This document shows positions 40,900 through 54,188 of a DNA stretch of 59,228 nt, piece after piece. The stretch's first letter is position 1; the number at the start of each line of letters is the position of its first letter. The stretch is from Beroe ovata. Taxonomy: Eukaryota; Ctenophora; Nuda; Beroida; Beroidae. A model generated the notes under the pieces. It did no database searches. It had not been told where the DNA came from and was given only the letters and a program-made list of their open reading frames with translations. The stretch lies in contig CAMPET010000094.1 of NCBI GenBank assembly GCA_946803715.1, positions 117,920-177,147 on the forward strand. The letters are read 5' to 3'. A program made the position numbers and the translations under genes.

Positions 40900-42800
40900 A
40901 CTCAGAGAGGTGTGCCAGCAGCAGGATCAGTGCACACTGACACAGCAGGTGGAGAGCTTGCACTTTATATACCCTGCAGATGGGTGCGGCGTGCGATCAC
41001 GCGCGCGATAACCATCACCCAAGACGCGCATGCACCAGCTGATCTAATGCAGATTGTGGTGTGCGACGCGAAAACCCGCAAACCATTTGAAAAGCATAGA
41101 AGTTTTCTCTCTTTTTCGATTTAAATCATACTCCCATTACCTATATACTTCGCTCTGTATAGATATTGAACTTAAAGGGTGCAAAAATGCAAAATCTGGT
41201 TGATGTAACGTAACGTCGTAACAGGTTACCCAGTGCGAGCGCTGGAACTGCAATTTCTAGTAGTGCAGAATATTTTTCGGTAAAATCATGCATTCATGTA
41301 GAGCGTGATTCTTCCGGATCGACTAAAAGCACGAAAAAATGTTCCATATAAGGGTATCCGAATAGCCGTTTTTCGATTTGAATATTCAAGACGACGCCCC
41401 CTATTATGTTATATAGACAGCAAAAATCTATCTCCAAAATTTCGGATTGCAGAATCAAAAAGCTTGCAAAAATTTCAACTTCCTTATCAAGATAAACAGT
41501 TCAAATTCAAAGGTCGCCTTGTAAGATTGCGAAAAGCCAATACACGAAAAATGTTTATGTGAAGAATGGTTTGGTCGCAACGAGAAAAATGGAAGGCAAC
41601 TGAGACAATCTCATTCCTCCCGCTTAAATTGCTGAAGATATACATCACGAATGATAAAGAAAAGTGGGGTTTTAAAACTTTAAATTGAAACTTCGAGTAA
41701 AATCAGAATTTTTTAACAGAAGAATAATTCTGAGCAATTCGAAAATGCGATTGATAATCTTGAGAGATTTATAGGAAATAGCCTTTCTAACATATGCTGC
41801 GTCACTATTACACCGTGGATCTGTTACATGGACAGTGGACACCTAATTATTAAAAAAGGGGTGCAATCTCATTAGACATCCTCTGTTATATTCTGACTTT
41901 TTAAAAACAAATTGCTTGAATATTTAATGATTTAAGATTTATCGTACTCAAGTACAAGTAAGGTTACACACCCAAGGCCAAAGTATACAGGATTTGGTAT
42001 GTAGGAATCCTTTCAGCGAGTGGCAAAGAATCTTCGTAATCAGGTTTTTAAAAATCCTAGTAGGATGTTTTAAAACTTGATTACGATAATTCTTTGCCCA
42101 TCGCTGAAAAGACAACCAATGGGATGAAAATGAGGTTTCAGCAAACAATTTCTAAAAGAACAGACGAAATAATCCTTAGTCCCGTCAGAATATTCTGGAA
42201 TATGGTTTGACCGCTTATGGTAGCTTATCAAGAAACAAATTTTCAGCATAAAATGAAAAGTTCCGATCAATCGAACGCGGAAAAATATCGAAAGACACAC
42301 TTGACAAACACACACTCATATTATCGATACATGGTCGCGCGTACTGTAAGAGTACGTTAATTAAAACGTGTCGATTGAGATAACGTTATAATACAGTGCG
42401 AGAGAGAAAGAGATATGCTTGCCATTACAAACAATTCACATTCAACTCAAACTCAATACTATGTTTTAACTTTTTATATAAAGTTTTTTTCGACCACCGC
42501 GCGAACTTTTCACTTGCTGGCGCTGTGGGGTATGAGACTTGGCGACGGAGCGATTTGTATGCCAATGTGCAGCGAGGTCATCATGGGAGCGAGGATACGT
42601 CTGAAAATGATAACTTCGAGAAGTGAGACATGAGTCATGACAAGTAGATAAAATAAGGGGGCAGCAGTAACATAGTTCCAACTGGCGCTACAATTTGCAC
42701 TGGGCTGACGAAGAACCATGACATTGGATTGACTATCAAATGTACTGAAATCAACCTCTGACCTCACCGCAAAATGTAAATGTCGGGGAAAACTGAAGAA
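40900..42800. other. No gene recognised
   Basis: This mixes AT-rich sequence with a short CpG-rich patch near 40985-41040. The 85-residue plus frame at 41305-41562 is basic and unrecognised. Near 42017 and 42090 there is a short inverted pair (aagaatcttcgtaatcagg / cttgattacgataattctt). Confidence 0.5.
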
Positions 42801-42817
42801 GCTGCCTATGTTTTGTA

Positions 42818-42925
42818 CACACACACACACACACACACACATACATACACATACACACACGTCACACACACACACACACGCACACAACACACATGTGTGT
42901 GTGTGTGTGCGTGTGTGTACGTATT
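42818..42925. repeat. (CA)n/(TG)n compound microsatellite with dyad symmetry
   Basis: A CA tract (about 42818-42892) is followed at once by a TG tract (42893-42920), so the locus can fold on itself. Confidence 0.93.
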
Positions 42926-43224
42926 TTTGACACGCATCTCGGATGAGTACTATAGGGTGGATATTATGAAAAATACGAACTTGAATTGCCGCGCTGTATA
43001 TAAGAGCGGACAACTGAAGGAATTCGGGGGTATTTTTAGCAGCAATACTCGATATATATCGATATAACTGCGTGGAGGAAAGATACAGTTTGAAAATCAA
43101 TGAAGTCCGTTCATACTTATCTTATAAGAACCTATGAAGTCTTATCACTCGATAAGCGTCTAAATAGATACTGACTGTCGACCATGACAGTTAACAGAAA
43201 ACAGAGGAAACAAACCCGATTAGA

Positions 43225-43356
43225 CTGACAGACACACACACATACAAACACAAACGCACATAGACACATAGACATACTGACACACTCATACACAGACACA
43301 GACACAGACACACACAAAACACTCCCACACTCACACACACACACACACACACACAT
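43225..43356. repeat. (CA)n-rich microsatellite
   Basis: CA repeats interrupted by g and t. Open frames through it are artefacts. Confidence 0.93.
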
Positions 43357-44281
43357 AGAGCCAGGGAATTAGTTGGGGCAACTAATAACTATCATGATGG
43401 ATGATACTAACGACACTGAGGTCGGTTTCTCCCATGAATTGTGGTTGCTGAATCAGCAATGCTCATGGTCAAGAAAGCTCCCCCAAAGCGTGAAAAACGT
43501 GCGCTCCAGAATTATAAATGCGAGAAACGGGAAAGTTTAAAATTTGGAACAATTAATAGTACAAAACTGAATCAAAACTTCATCAACATAAAACAATTTG
43601 TCTGACTCATATAATTATGTACAAAACATATTACATGCGCTTGTTTATTGATCTTGCTGCATTTCCAGCTTATAGTATGCATTATGAGTGCATGACTTAT
43701 GCACAAATCTATTGAAGGCCACTGACGATGTCTTGCTGAAGCAAAAACACGCCCTTATTAACAATATAACTTAAATACAGGCGGATAAGCGTTTTGCGGT
43801 TTAAATGTGACGAGAAAAGCTTCATGCAGCTGCAGAAGAAACATCTTTTCTAACCATCAAATAAGATGTGAAAACGTTCAGAGTGTCATCCTATTTTTAG
43901 TTAACGTGTGAGTCAACTTCGAATGGATGCCACGCCCGTATCATTATCTCACCAAGTTTAACAACAGATACTATCAGAAACAAATAATCGATTAAAGAAG
44001 ATGAGGCATTCCCTCCCATCGCCCTCTCATGGTGATGATGTAGTACAATGTTGAAATGCCAAGAGCGAAATATACTGCAAAAGGTGGCAGAATGCCTATC
44101 TATAACAATTTAATCGGTGCCAAAGAGAACATGATACGACTACCATAGCTCACACTCACTCTGATAGATATGGCCATGAGAGATGAAAAAAGCCGGGGAA
44201 AAATAGACATGGCGAGCTGTTGGTCGGTAAAAACGAGGATTGGTGGCGTGAACACCAAGACACGTGCGTGCGGGTCGTGAC

Positions 44282-44293
44282 ATGTGTGTGTGT

Positions 44294-44325
<32 letters not shown>

Positions 44326-44327
44326 AA
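44282..44327. repeat. (TG)n microsatellite
   Basis: An almost pure TG run of about 45 bases. Confidence 0.95.
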
Positions 44328-44759
44328 AGTAACACGAGACACGCGAGTCTACAGGAACCACGAACTTGAAAAGAGAGAACACATGAGCTCCCCTCTCCCT
44401 CATCTCTCCCTCCCTTTCCCAGGTGCTATAGCGTTCACCGTGCAAATGATCCGTCGTGAAATTCAATCATATCAGGTGCAAGAACGGGATCAATTTACCG
44501 TCCCTCTTCTCTCTTACTCGTTCAAATAGAGCACGATAGCTACTGGTATCCAGACTATATAAATTATTCTATTTTCCTATGAATATTTGAACCAATAATT
44601 GATTTAAATGAAGTTATGTTTAACTCATTGCATTGAATTAGTATCTCGAGTGTGTTTGTACTTATTGAGTTGCACATCTTAGCTCAGGGAGTGCATTCCA
44701 ATGGTCGAGCTGGGTCTACTAAGGATCACGTGACCTCAAATTTATACAGAATCCTAATC

Positions 44760-44761
<2 letters not shown>

Positions 44762-44808
<47 letters not shown>
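44762..44808. repeat. (CT)n microsatellite
   Basis: A pure ct run of about 45 bases. An open frame through it reads as alternating Ser and Leu and is not a gene. Confidence 0.95.
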
Positions 44809-44811
<3 letters not shown>

Positions 44812-45301
44812 CATATCACACTACATGCTCTAAGATAGACATAACGGCGCATTGGAGCAGACAAGTTCCAATATATCAAGTCCCGTCTGTGTTCAGGGGT
44901 CAGCGGCCAGGGGAGAGGGACTAACGATCCACTATAATAGCAAAGAGCTCAGCACAGAGAATTGGATGCACTTGAGTTATCAACATCCGAACACGAGGTT
45001 CAATAATAGCATTCTATTTTAATGTTAATAAAACTTGATACAAGGGTGGGTCTGTGGCTGGAGTAGCTTAGGAAGGCGGACCCTCATAACCGCATATCAT
45101 GTGTACGACCAACGTGACCAACGTGACATGAGTCTGATATAGATTGTAGTTGATGAGGAGATACACACACACATGACACAACATCTCGACAGAAAGTCTG
45201 TGTATGTGTGATTGTGGACGCGATGTGGACCACCGGTGTCTGTGATATTATCAGTTGATGATGATATCAGACTCGGTGTTTGTGTGTGTGTGTGTGTGTG
45301 T

Positions 45302-45965
45302 NNNNNNNNNNNNNNNNNNNNNNNNNNNNNNNNNNNNNNNNNNNNNNNNNNNNNNNNNNNNNNNNNNNNNNNNNNNNNNNNNNNNNNNNNNNNNNNNNNN
45401 NNNNNNNNNNNNNNNNNNNNNNNNNNNNNNNNNNNNNNNNNNNNNNNNNNNNNNNNNNNNNNNNNNNNNNNNNNNNNNNNNNNNNNNNNNNNNNNNNNNN
45501 NNNNNNNNNNNNNNNNNNNNNNNNNNNNNNNNNNNNNNNNNNNNNNNNNNNNNNNNNNNNNNNNNNNNNNNNNNNNNNNNNNNNNNNNNNNNNNNNNNNN
45601 NNNNNNNNNNNNNNNNNNNNNNNNNNNNNNNNNNNNNNNNNNNNNNNNNNNNNNNNNNNNNNNNNNNNNNNNNNNNNNNNNNNNNNNNNNNNNNNNNNNN
45701 NNNNNNNNNNNNNNNNNNNNNNNNNNNNNNNNNNNNNNNNNNNNNNNNNNNNNNNNNNNNNNNNNNNNNNNNNNNNNNNNNNNNNNNNNNNNNNNNNNNN
45801 NNNNNNNNNNNNNNNNNNNNNNNNNNNNNNNNNNNNNNNNNNNNNNNNNNNNNNNNNNNNNNNNNNNNNNNNNNNNNNNNNNNNNNNNNNNNNNNNNNNN
45901 NNNNNNNNNNNNNNNNNNNNNNNNNNNNNNNNNNNNNNNNNNNNNNNNNNNNNNNNNNNNNNNNN
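45302..45965. other. Assembly gap (664 N) inside a GT microsatellite
   Basis: The run of N is flanked on both sides by gtgtgt repeats, so the gap was probably caused by the microsatellite. Frames spanning the gap are meaningless. Confidence 0.99.
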
Positions 45966-48900
45966 GCGTGTGTGTGTGTGTGTATGTGTGTGAGCGTGTG
46001 TAAGCGTGTGTAAGCGTGTCTACCTGTGATGGACTTCACGAATTTAACATTTAAGTAGGTGTTAGCTCTTCTCTTCACTGTGATTCAATTAAAGAGGATC
46101 TTGTGAATATATTGAATGCACCACATAATTGAATTGCCATGATTACAAAATAAATTAGAATATGTTCTGGGTTGGATAGTACATTATGTGTATTATCAGA
46201 AATTCTAAAGCCCGCTCCGCGAAATAGTGGAATGAACGGAAAAAATTATATTCCTTAAAATAACTTACAAGTTTTGGGATGTATGTTCTTAGACACATTG
46301 GGTATATTTTGGTGTGATACGGCTACGAAGTACTACGTAGGACCACCCTTCGCAGCGTACCTTTTTCAAAGGTCAATCAAAGGACATGATTTACGTAGCC
46401 ATCCGTATTCCGTCAGAGCGCACCTATTGGCTATAGCTAAAGCGATGAATTGTTCATTACCCGGCCTGTTGCAAGAGGACGTGTCACAGATAGCGTTCAG
46501 TGATGACAATTGACATCATAAGATCGACAGAGGGCACTGAATCAGTCCATGGTGGACTTTGGCACAGAGACCACACACAGTGTCTGGAATCATCAGTTAC
46601 GAATCACACAGGAAAATAATCCTCTAGTACCGCGGTGGGGCAGTCTATATTAGCTCAATTCATTGAGACTTCCTATATTCCCTTTCCTTCGGGCTGCGTG
46701 ATGACTGATGAATTATATGAGCTAGACATGTGGGCAAAACACACACAGGTCACACACCACCTTCACTAGGCATAAGAGGTCACCGAGAAATATGAGGTAA
46801 TATCTGACATTGGAGTTACATGAAATACGGATATAATCGGCCTTAAAATTATGCGACCTTTAAATGATGCGGGTTTCGTGGTTCAAGTATGATCTATTAA
46901 TGAGTTGGAACGAGATACGGGTATTTATATGCGATCCTGCTCGGATCAGTATCTAATAGATTCTTCCATTTAATGAACGAGGAATAAATGAACCATTCGT
47001 ATCTTCAGAATTCGTAGGGTATCAGGAGTGATGGATAAAGAACATTCGAAATCTTGATAGATGTATGTCATATGACAATAAATTCAAAGTAATATCGATG
47101 AACAAATACGACCAACGCCTATTCCTGCAGTACTGCAATATGATAAAGTTCAAATTGAAATATTACGGATTATTGAATAAAATATGTTCTACTATTATAC
47201 TATCTTCCGAACGGCCTTAACAAATTATTCACAATTATTGGACAATTACTGAGATAAGTGTACTGAGATAGATATTATATTGAAATACAAAATGTTGCTA
47301 CCTCAGCTAGTACGTTCAAACATTACAACATTAAATTGAAAATAATGGTGAATGAAAGTCCATTGAATTCGAGCACACCCCTAATTTACCAAAGTAGGCA
47401 CTTGTCACTTTCACGATACGAGGAACTATACTGTCGTACAACTGCCAATATAATTCCGAGGGACAAACGCGTATATCAACAGGGAGGAGCAATGTCAAGC
47501 AAAAACAAAGTGGTACTCAAGTACGCGCACGGGCTTGTGTAGAATTGTATCGTCTAACTATATTTACCTGACACATAGGGATATATCATGACAGTAGTCG
47601 CATATCGGGCCTCCATTCTTTTCGTGATGACTGACGTTTGTTCCGCCAAAATATAGAGCGGGAGGGAGGCGTGGATAAGAAAGGAAGAAGGGAGGTATGT
47701 TCGGAACTGTCAGAGTTTGTGTGATGTGTACTATATAGCCGAAGTTATTACCGCGATTGATTGTTTCGAATTCAGATGTGTCATCCTACAATATGTGTGA
47801 ACGAACCACACTATACTTACGAAAATATCTCTTTGGAGAAGAGTTTTCTAGGACCAGAACGGGAACCCAAATCGCACAACGAGGAAATAATTTTATAACA
47901 GATAGTGTGAATCAGGCATAAAACATCAGAGGATGCGGATATTCCGATATTATTAGGTCCAAAAGTTCACGAGTTTTCTAACGTGGCTAACGTGATATGT
48001 TTACAATTGTGACTACAGTCATCATGAGAGACTTGTAGGACTGCAATGTAGTCGGAAAATATCCTTATATTATTCTAGATATCATTGTTTAAACAGAGGC
48101 AGTATGGATTATATCCGAACTCCTTAAAATATGTTTCTGATCTCATAAACAGCGAGCTATATATTACTAATTTACACTGCCTAGATCACAGTTTTTAGTA
48201 TAATATGACCATTTTAAAAATGCAGGTTTAAAGTACCTAACACGTGATATGTGGGAGAAGACCGAATTTTCCATTAAATTGGATTCTTTATTCACATTTC
48301 ATGGATGATTTTCTCAGATTAAAAAACTACGAATTTCGATATTATAAGCTTCGCACGAAGCTAGGGAATGCGATAAGTGATAATTCAATGGAGATTGAAT
48401 ATGCAGTACTGCCTGGAATCCTTCATGATAGTCATTAACCGAGTTAGGTTTAAAATTATATTCACCCATGTTCATGTCTCTTAGATTTGAAATAATTATC
48501 TAAAAATACCTGTTTTCAACAGAAACTAAATTCTGAGAAATCGTTACACGGCTGAAGAATAAACCCAACGCAAACAAATACATGTAAAACTGATAGTGAT
48601 ACTCATATTAGAGCTTTTTTCAGATTGAGACCTCTTTAATAAAGAAGGTACTAAAAATCTTACCTGATACCAAAACAGCTAGAATAAGCAGCTCCGGTCC
48701 CAACGCCAAAACATCGAAAATATTTCTCTCTCATCATCACTCCACTTTCAATTTTCGTTGGTACACGCTTTTTAACTCTGCATCTCCCTGGAAGTGGAAG
48801 AAGACATGAAGCGTCCCACTCCCAACATGCATCAAATTGCATGTTAACAGGTAAATCTGATTTTTCAAAATGCACACTGACAAAATATATTGGAGTGGAA

Positions 48901-49640
48901 GTTTGCCAGTTTAGCAGTCACTTAATCCCTGTTTTCACGAATTTAAAGTAAGGAACTTTAAGGAGAAATCCCAAGCCACCCTGCAATAGCTCTATGCTGG
49001 TGACGTTCTTTTCATTTAGTATAATCATTGCAGGAAGTCAGAAAAGTCAGGAAGTGCAAGCTGGTGGTTATTGAGCGGGCACATGCACTCGCTGGAACCA
49101 GCAACTCCAGTGGTGAAAAAGATCTTCAAATCATCTAACTCGTGTCTGGAAGCAAACCACTTTTACAAAAAAGCTATTACATAATTGATACAAGGTGCTC
49201 AAAAGATGAAAGATATCAAACATAGCAGCATGTTAGGCTAGTATGAAGCTATCATAATTGATCCATGGTTTCATAGTGCTCCTAAACATTAAACTAGGAG
49301 CAGTTAAAATGTAATAATGGCATACCCCGCATATTCTAACAGTAACAACATTTTGTTGCATATTTCAGCATAAAAATTCGTGCTTCAAAGACTACCTATA
49401 AAATGGCAGAAAGTCTGATTCAGTGCTTCATTTGAAAGAAGATTGTTCATTGCTAATTAGTACAAAAATGAACCATATTAGACGGTATTTAAACTGCTAA
49501 AACCAGCACGGTTCTAAATTAGGAAAATCTGGTACCCCTTTTCATCCCGTCTGGCTTGAGATTAAGCGAAATATCGGAAAGCAGCATTTCGCAACCACGA
49601 GAGGATTTGCCCCGGGATTATCTGACTGACACCAATACAC
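45966..49640. other. No gene recognised
   Basis: AT-rich. A 79-residue plus frame at 46274-46513 contains GHDLRSHPYSVRAHLLAIA, weakly reminiscent of the HxLR region of tyrosine recombinases. Nothing around it supports that. The other frames (47336-47542, 48244-48438, 48660-48875) are unrecognised. Confidence 0.5.
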
Positions 49641-49643
49641 ATT

Positions 49644-50110
49644 TCAGGAGTGCAAATGAAAGTTTCTGAAGGTGTGGTCTACCGAATTCTTCTTGCCACA
49701 AACACAATATGCCGGGATGTTAGGAATCTGCCAGCTGTATCTCAACCTGAGTGCATCCCTGAACTCCTCCTTGTTTAGAACCCACCCGAGGGAACCTATG
49801 GGAAGAACAGTGAGCCATGCACCAGCACCCTTTTCTTGAGTTTTATATATCGGGCTCTTCACCCTGTCACCAGAGGGTTCTGATACAATCTCAGATATCT
49901 TCCTCATCATCCTAAGTTCCTTGTCTAGCTCAAGCAGTCGTTTGCCACCTTTTTGCTTTCTCGGCCTGTTATCCATCAAGGGTCGGCTTTTGTTCAGGTT
50001 TTTCAGATTTTCAGTGGTTTTCACTGAGACATGGAATTCAAATTCCTTCCACTGGGTCTGCAGCACCAAGTCCCTCGAGTCTGACTGGAATTGTGAACAG
50101 CTTCCTCCGA
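49644..50110 (-). pseudogene. Broken C-terminal tail of a non-LTR-type retrotransposon polyprotein
   Basis: An open stretch (49644-50069) reads EKGAGAWLTVLPIGSLGWVL, then EEFRDALRLRYSW and YCVCGKKNSVDH. This is the conserved tail found after the reverse transcriptase domain in many invertebrate elements. Just upstream, in another frame, is FTIPVRLEGLGAADPV, the usual LPxRLGGLGI-NP segment that precedes it. A frameshift thus separates the two parts. The protein is also cut after NSVDHTF, where the next cysteine and the GGFP-like motif would be expected. No polymerase domain remains nearby. I infer a dead 3' fragment; the exact element family is unsure. Confidence 0.75.
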
Positions 50111-50169
50111 CACTTCACTCCTTATTATGGCAGAAAACTATTCTCATTCTGTAGAGCGTTTTCAAATGG

Positions 50170-53100
50170 ACCAAACATTTCGGATTCATAGCATGAGATC
50201 ATCGTACCAGAGAAGGGTTACAAATTATCGCATAGGAACCTCAGTTACATATTATCGCGATACAAATCATTAACTATGTTTATTGCAATAAATTATTATA
50301 CCTACTGTACCCAATCCCATATGATATCCCATATGACAAAGGTCGAATACAATTACGTGTTTAACTAGATTTATAGATATCATTGCAATCTATGTAGTCT
50401 TAAGCTTGGTTTCTTCATCATTCAACAAGACACATACCGTATACAAAGCTGAACATGTTTTGTGTAATTCAGGCAAGATATTCTGTCGTTTTTTGTGTAA
50501 TTCAGGCGAGATATTCTGTCTATTTTTGTGTGATGGAGATAATCATCATAGCGAGGTATCATTTAGCACGCGAGATACATGCTCTGGTAGAAGTATAAAG
50601 ATTCTTGAGGAACTCAGTTTATAGCATTCGCAAGGGTATATCTATGCACGATCTTGAATCTTGATCTATAAATATAATATAGCTGCCTTCTCGACACTTT
50701 TTTCTCCGTACACTTGACTACCATGATGACATTACAGTAATTTCTTGCTGTAGAGGGACGAAAATTCCTCACAATATTTACTTCACCCATAGTTTAGTAC
50801 ATTGTTCACACCTGTTTGTTTAATCCTGGGACACGGGAAGTCTCTCTATGAAAGTTGTTCCGACGGAAATGGGAAGATATTGATTATGTTGTATCTAATT
50901 GCTCTGAACCCAGAACTTCCACACCATGTTAAATACTTACAGTTACACGCCTTATAGGTACAATTCCTGTATATTATCTTAAGAAGTATGTTTATCCAGG
51001 GTTTAGCTGTTGAAATGTTACGAGTGGCATGAACTGTACGAGTGGCATGAACTGTAGTCCTAAACTTGCAATTTGCATCTATAGTACCTATATGTCATAG
51101 CGTTAAAATTCAGGCATAAGACAGTTTTGTTTGACATATTTCGTTCTCCAGTCAAACAATTGAGCGTGTGTCTATAGTTCCATAGCCCATTTAGTCGACC
51201 AATTCATTAGGGAGGCAGTTCTGAGATCATATCAAAACAAGCACCAGCTTTACCTTTGACCACAGTGACCATGGATAGATAATAGAGTAACCAAATGTAA
51301 GATTGAACGAACTATACTATTATAATTTCCCGGTCAGTTAATTACCACTCTGCAATGAATTGTGAACTTTGGTTATAATGATCACCATTCGAGCGTTATA
51401 GGGCACAATAACGTAGCACATGTAATGGAGTACATTTTGAAAAACACCTTCTTTTGTTTGAACTTTGAACTATTTTACAACTCAACGCCAGGATAAAACC
51501 ACGCATTAGTCCATGTACATTATAGTTTAACTGTACTTGCAAGCTGTTACTAATGCTTTTCTTTGAAAGTTGGCACCTAGTTTCACATGGTTAACCGGCT
51601 GATTATGATAAAATTGCTCATAAATGCTCCTTACTAATCGATCCTCACTAACTATTCTAATTACTGATCAATTACACGCGTCAATTAGCTGTACATAACA
51701 ATATTCTAACAGATCAATTGACGCACTGCCGACCAGCTCATAATCTCCCCCAATAAAGTTGTCAAGCTCTCGCTAAATATCATAGTTCAGACGTCTTGCT
51801 ACATTACATCAATTATGATATTCACATTTCACAATATGACAGACACAACCCATTTGTGTCGCCATATAAACTCAAATTTCAGTAACAAATGACTTGTGAC
51901 TTGGTTTGAAATGACTGGTTGTGACTGATAGTCATTGGCAGTTCTTTACTGTGAGTTAGTATGACTAATTTGGAAGCTGTTTGCGGGGATCATCTCGGAA
52001 ATTGCATCTCTCCTGGCAGACACTGCCCATTACACTGTCCTATATAAAATGTGCAGCTACTTATTCGAAATAGGTTTAACTTAAGTAGGTATAACATAAG
52101 TTTGTACTTATAAAGTAGGTATAACATAAGTCGCGAGATCAGGGGCTAGATCTTTATCTTACTTCAGATAACTTTCTCACTGCAGTCTCACTGCAGTCCC
52201 ATTTCACTTTGGATGAGCCATCTATAGGTCAATTTGTCATCTGGATAAGTTAGCTTTTCTTCTTGGGATGATATTGCAGCCTAAATTTTTCATCAAAGTG
52301 CTGTAATTACTCTTACTCCGTCTATCGATTTTAGTGTTCAGCTGAATAACAGTTTATTAGTAGTTGTTGCCAAGATTTGATAACGTCCATACTGAGATTG
52401 ATCTGAATATCATACCTACTATAATATGTACATATTGCTCGTCCTGCCAACTTTGTTCCGTCGTTCACAGAATAATATTCCTCCGAATACTAAGAACCAG
52501 GATACACATATAATAGGTAGGGGTACATATATAGGCACATCCCCGTGGCCAATATACAGGCACATATCCCCGTGAGGGACTCGAGAATTTGATATCACCA
52601 TTTCTTCTCCATATCTAGGCGTGTGTTCTCCCTTCCGGCAGTACGACATATATTATTTGGTCAATAATATCTGAGCGATGCCACAATTTCCATGATGTGT
52701 ACTCTTTATAAACCTGATAAGCCAACTTTATAATATCTTTAAGATTAAGCAAAATCTTAATTTTTAAGATAGTTGTTATGTATTGGGTAATGGGTGTTCT
52801 TTGAAATTAAGCCATATTGTGATTGAAGAATGGGTTTTTGGTGATTGATTTCATAAACCCGTCGAAGATCTCGAATCATTACTATTATAACTTTTTTTTA
52901 TAAGTTATACTGCCCATTTGCCTATCCCCTATAGTAGCTACCTATTTCATGACCGTATAAGATATTCATTATTCAATAGGTATGAAATTGAATTCCGATA
53001 AATGATCCGATCTTCCATACGGTAGGGGAGTTTAAGAATTGACGAAATTGCATTTGTCGTGAAAACCACAGTACATTCTCAAATTGAATTCGTATCAGGC

Positions 53101-54188
53101 AGGTACGTTGAAATCTATAGTGACATATCATGTCATTTGCTTTCCCCTCTCACGTTGACACACACACACTGCAGCTTCTGTTTATGAATATGATCAGACA
53201 ATGCCACCATTGTTGTTGGCATAGTAACTCACGCATTTGATTGGTGACGTACGCGGGAGCTTGTGTCAAGCTTAGAATAAGATCAGGCCCTACCTTCACC
53301 GTTCAAAACTTTCCATACAATTTCCGGGCGTGATATTTTCGTTTTGTTTTCGTTCGTCATACCCTTGATCAGCAGTAAATATAATACTGCTTGATATTGA
53401 GGAAATTCTACCAACATGTTTTGTTTAACACATGGCGTCTCACCATAAAATGCCCCAAGAAGGGCATTGAATCAAAATCATATAATAATACCTTGAATCG
53501 ATTTTGACGTTGCACTGACACCACAATTTTGCTTGATGTAAGTTATTTGCGTTAGATTGACAGGTTACATCTATATCATAATATGAGTCACACGCACAGT
53601 GCCTCCCGTTTATTAGAAATGAATTGAATCCTAACAGATCACATCCTTAGATCCCTGCGAACTTTGCTGGTGTTTTAAATACTTTTAATAAAAGCTCTCT
53701 CTCTGATCCCTCCCCTGACAAACAGCTTACATTAATCCATTAATGCAGAAGTTCATTTGTATATTTCAATACAGGAATTATTGGCCAATGGCTGGTACAT
53801 CATGAGGTATCTTGCACATATATTATGTGCACCATCGCTAATTGTCATAATCCTGTAAGGAGTCTCATAATTGCGTTGAAATCAGCCCCCTTACTCTATC
53901 AATTCTATGGACCCACATGGTTCAGTATAATGTGCTCCGTTAGTAAGTAGATGGTAAAGACTTCGTGCTCGATGTTAATGCTATAATACGGTCTCGGTAC
54001 ATAGTGTAAAGGAGCTATCCCGCTACTTTCTTTGGATTGCTTTTAACGTCGACTTCTTTATTCCCTCAGCTATACACTCCACTTGAACCATTGTTCGAAA
54101 ACATCTGATCAATGAATGTAATTTTCGCAGTAGCTGTGTGAATATCTACACACTCTCTTCCTGATAAATACCCCCCTCTCGTTTCAGG
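50170..54188. other. No gene recognised; upstream flank of the GPCR
   Basis: About 4 kb of AT-rich sequence without coding signals I can support. Only local direct repeats occur, such as gtaggtataacataagt twice near 52085-52130 and tgtgtaattcaggc twice near 50461-50506. The GPCR acceptor (tctcgtttcag) ends at 54187. Confidence 0.55.

Noticed and set aside
42510-43100. 196-residue minus-strand frame
   Set aside because: A third of it is CA/TG repeat. The rest has no domain or splice context I recognise.
45212-46078. Four long frames of 237-275 residues
   Set aside because: They are almost entirely the 664-base N gap.
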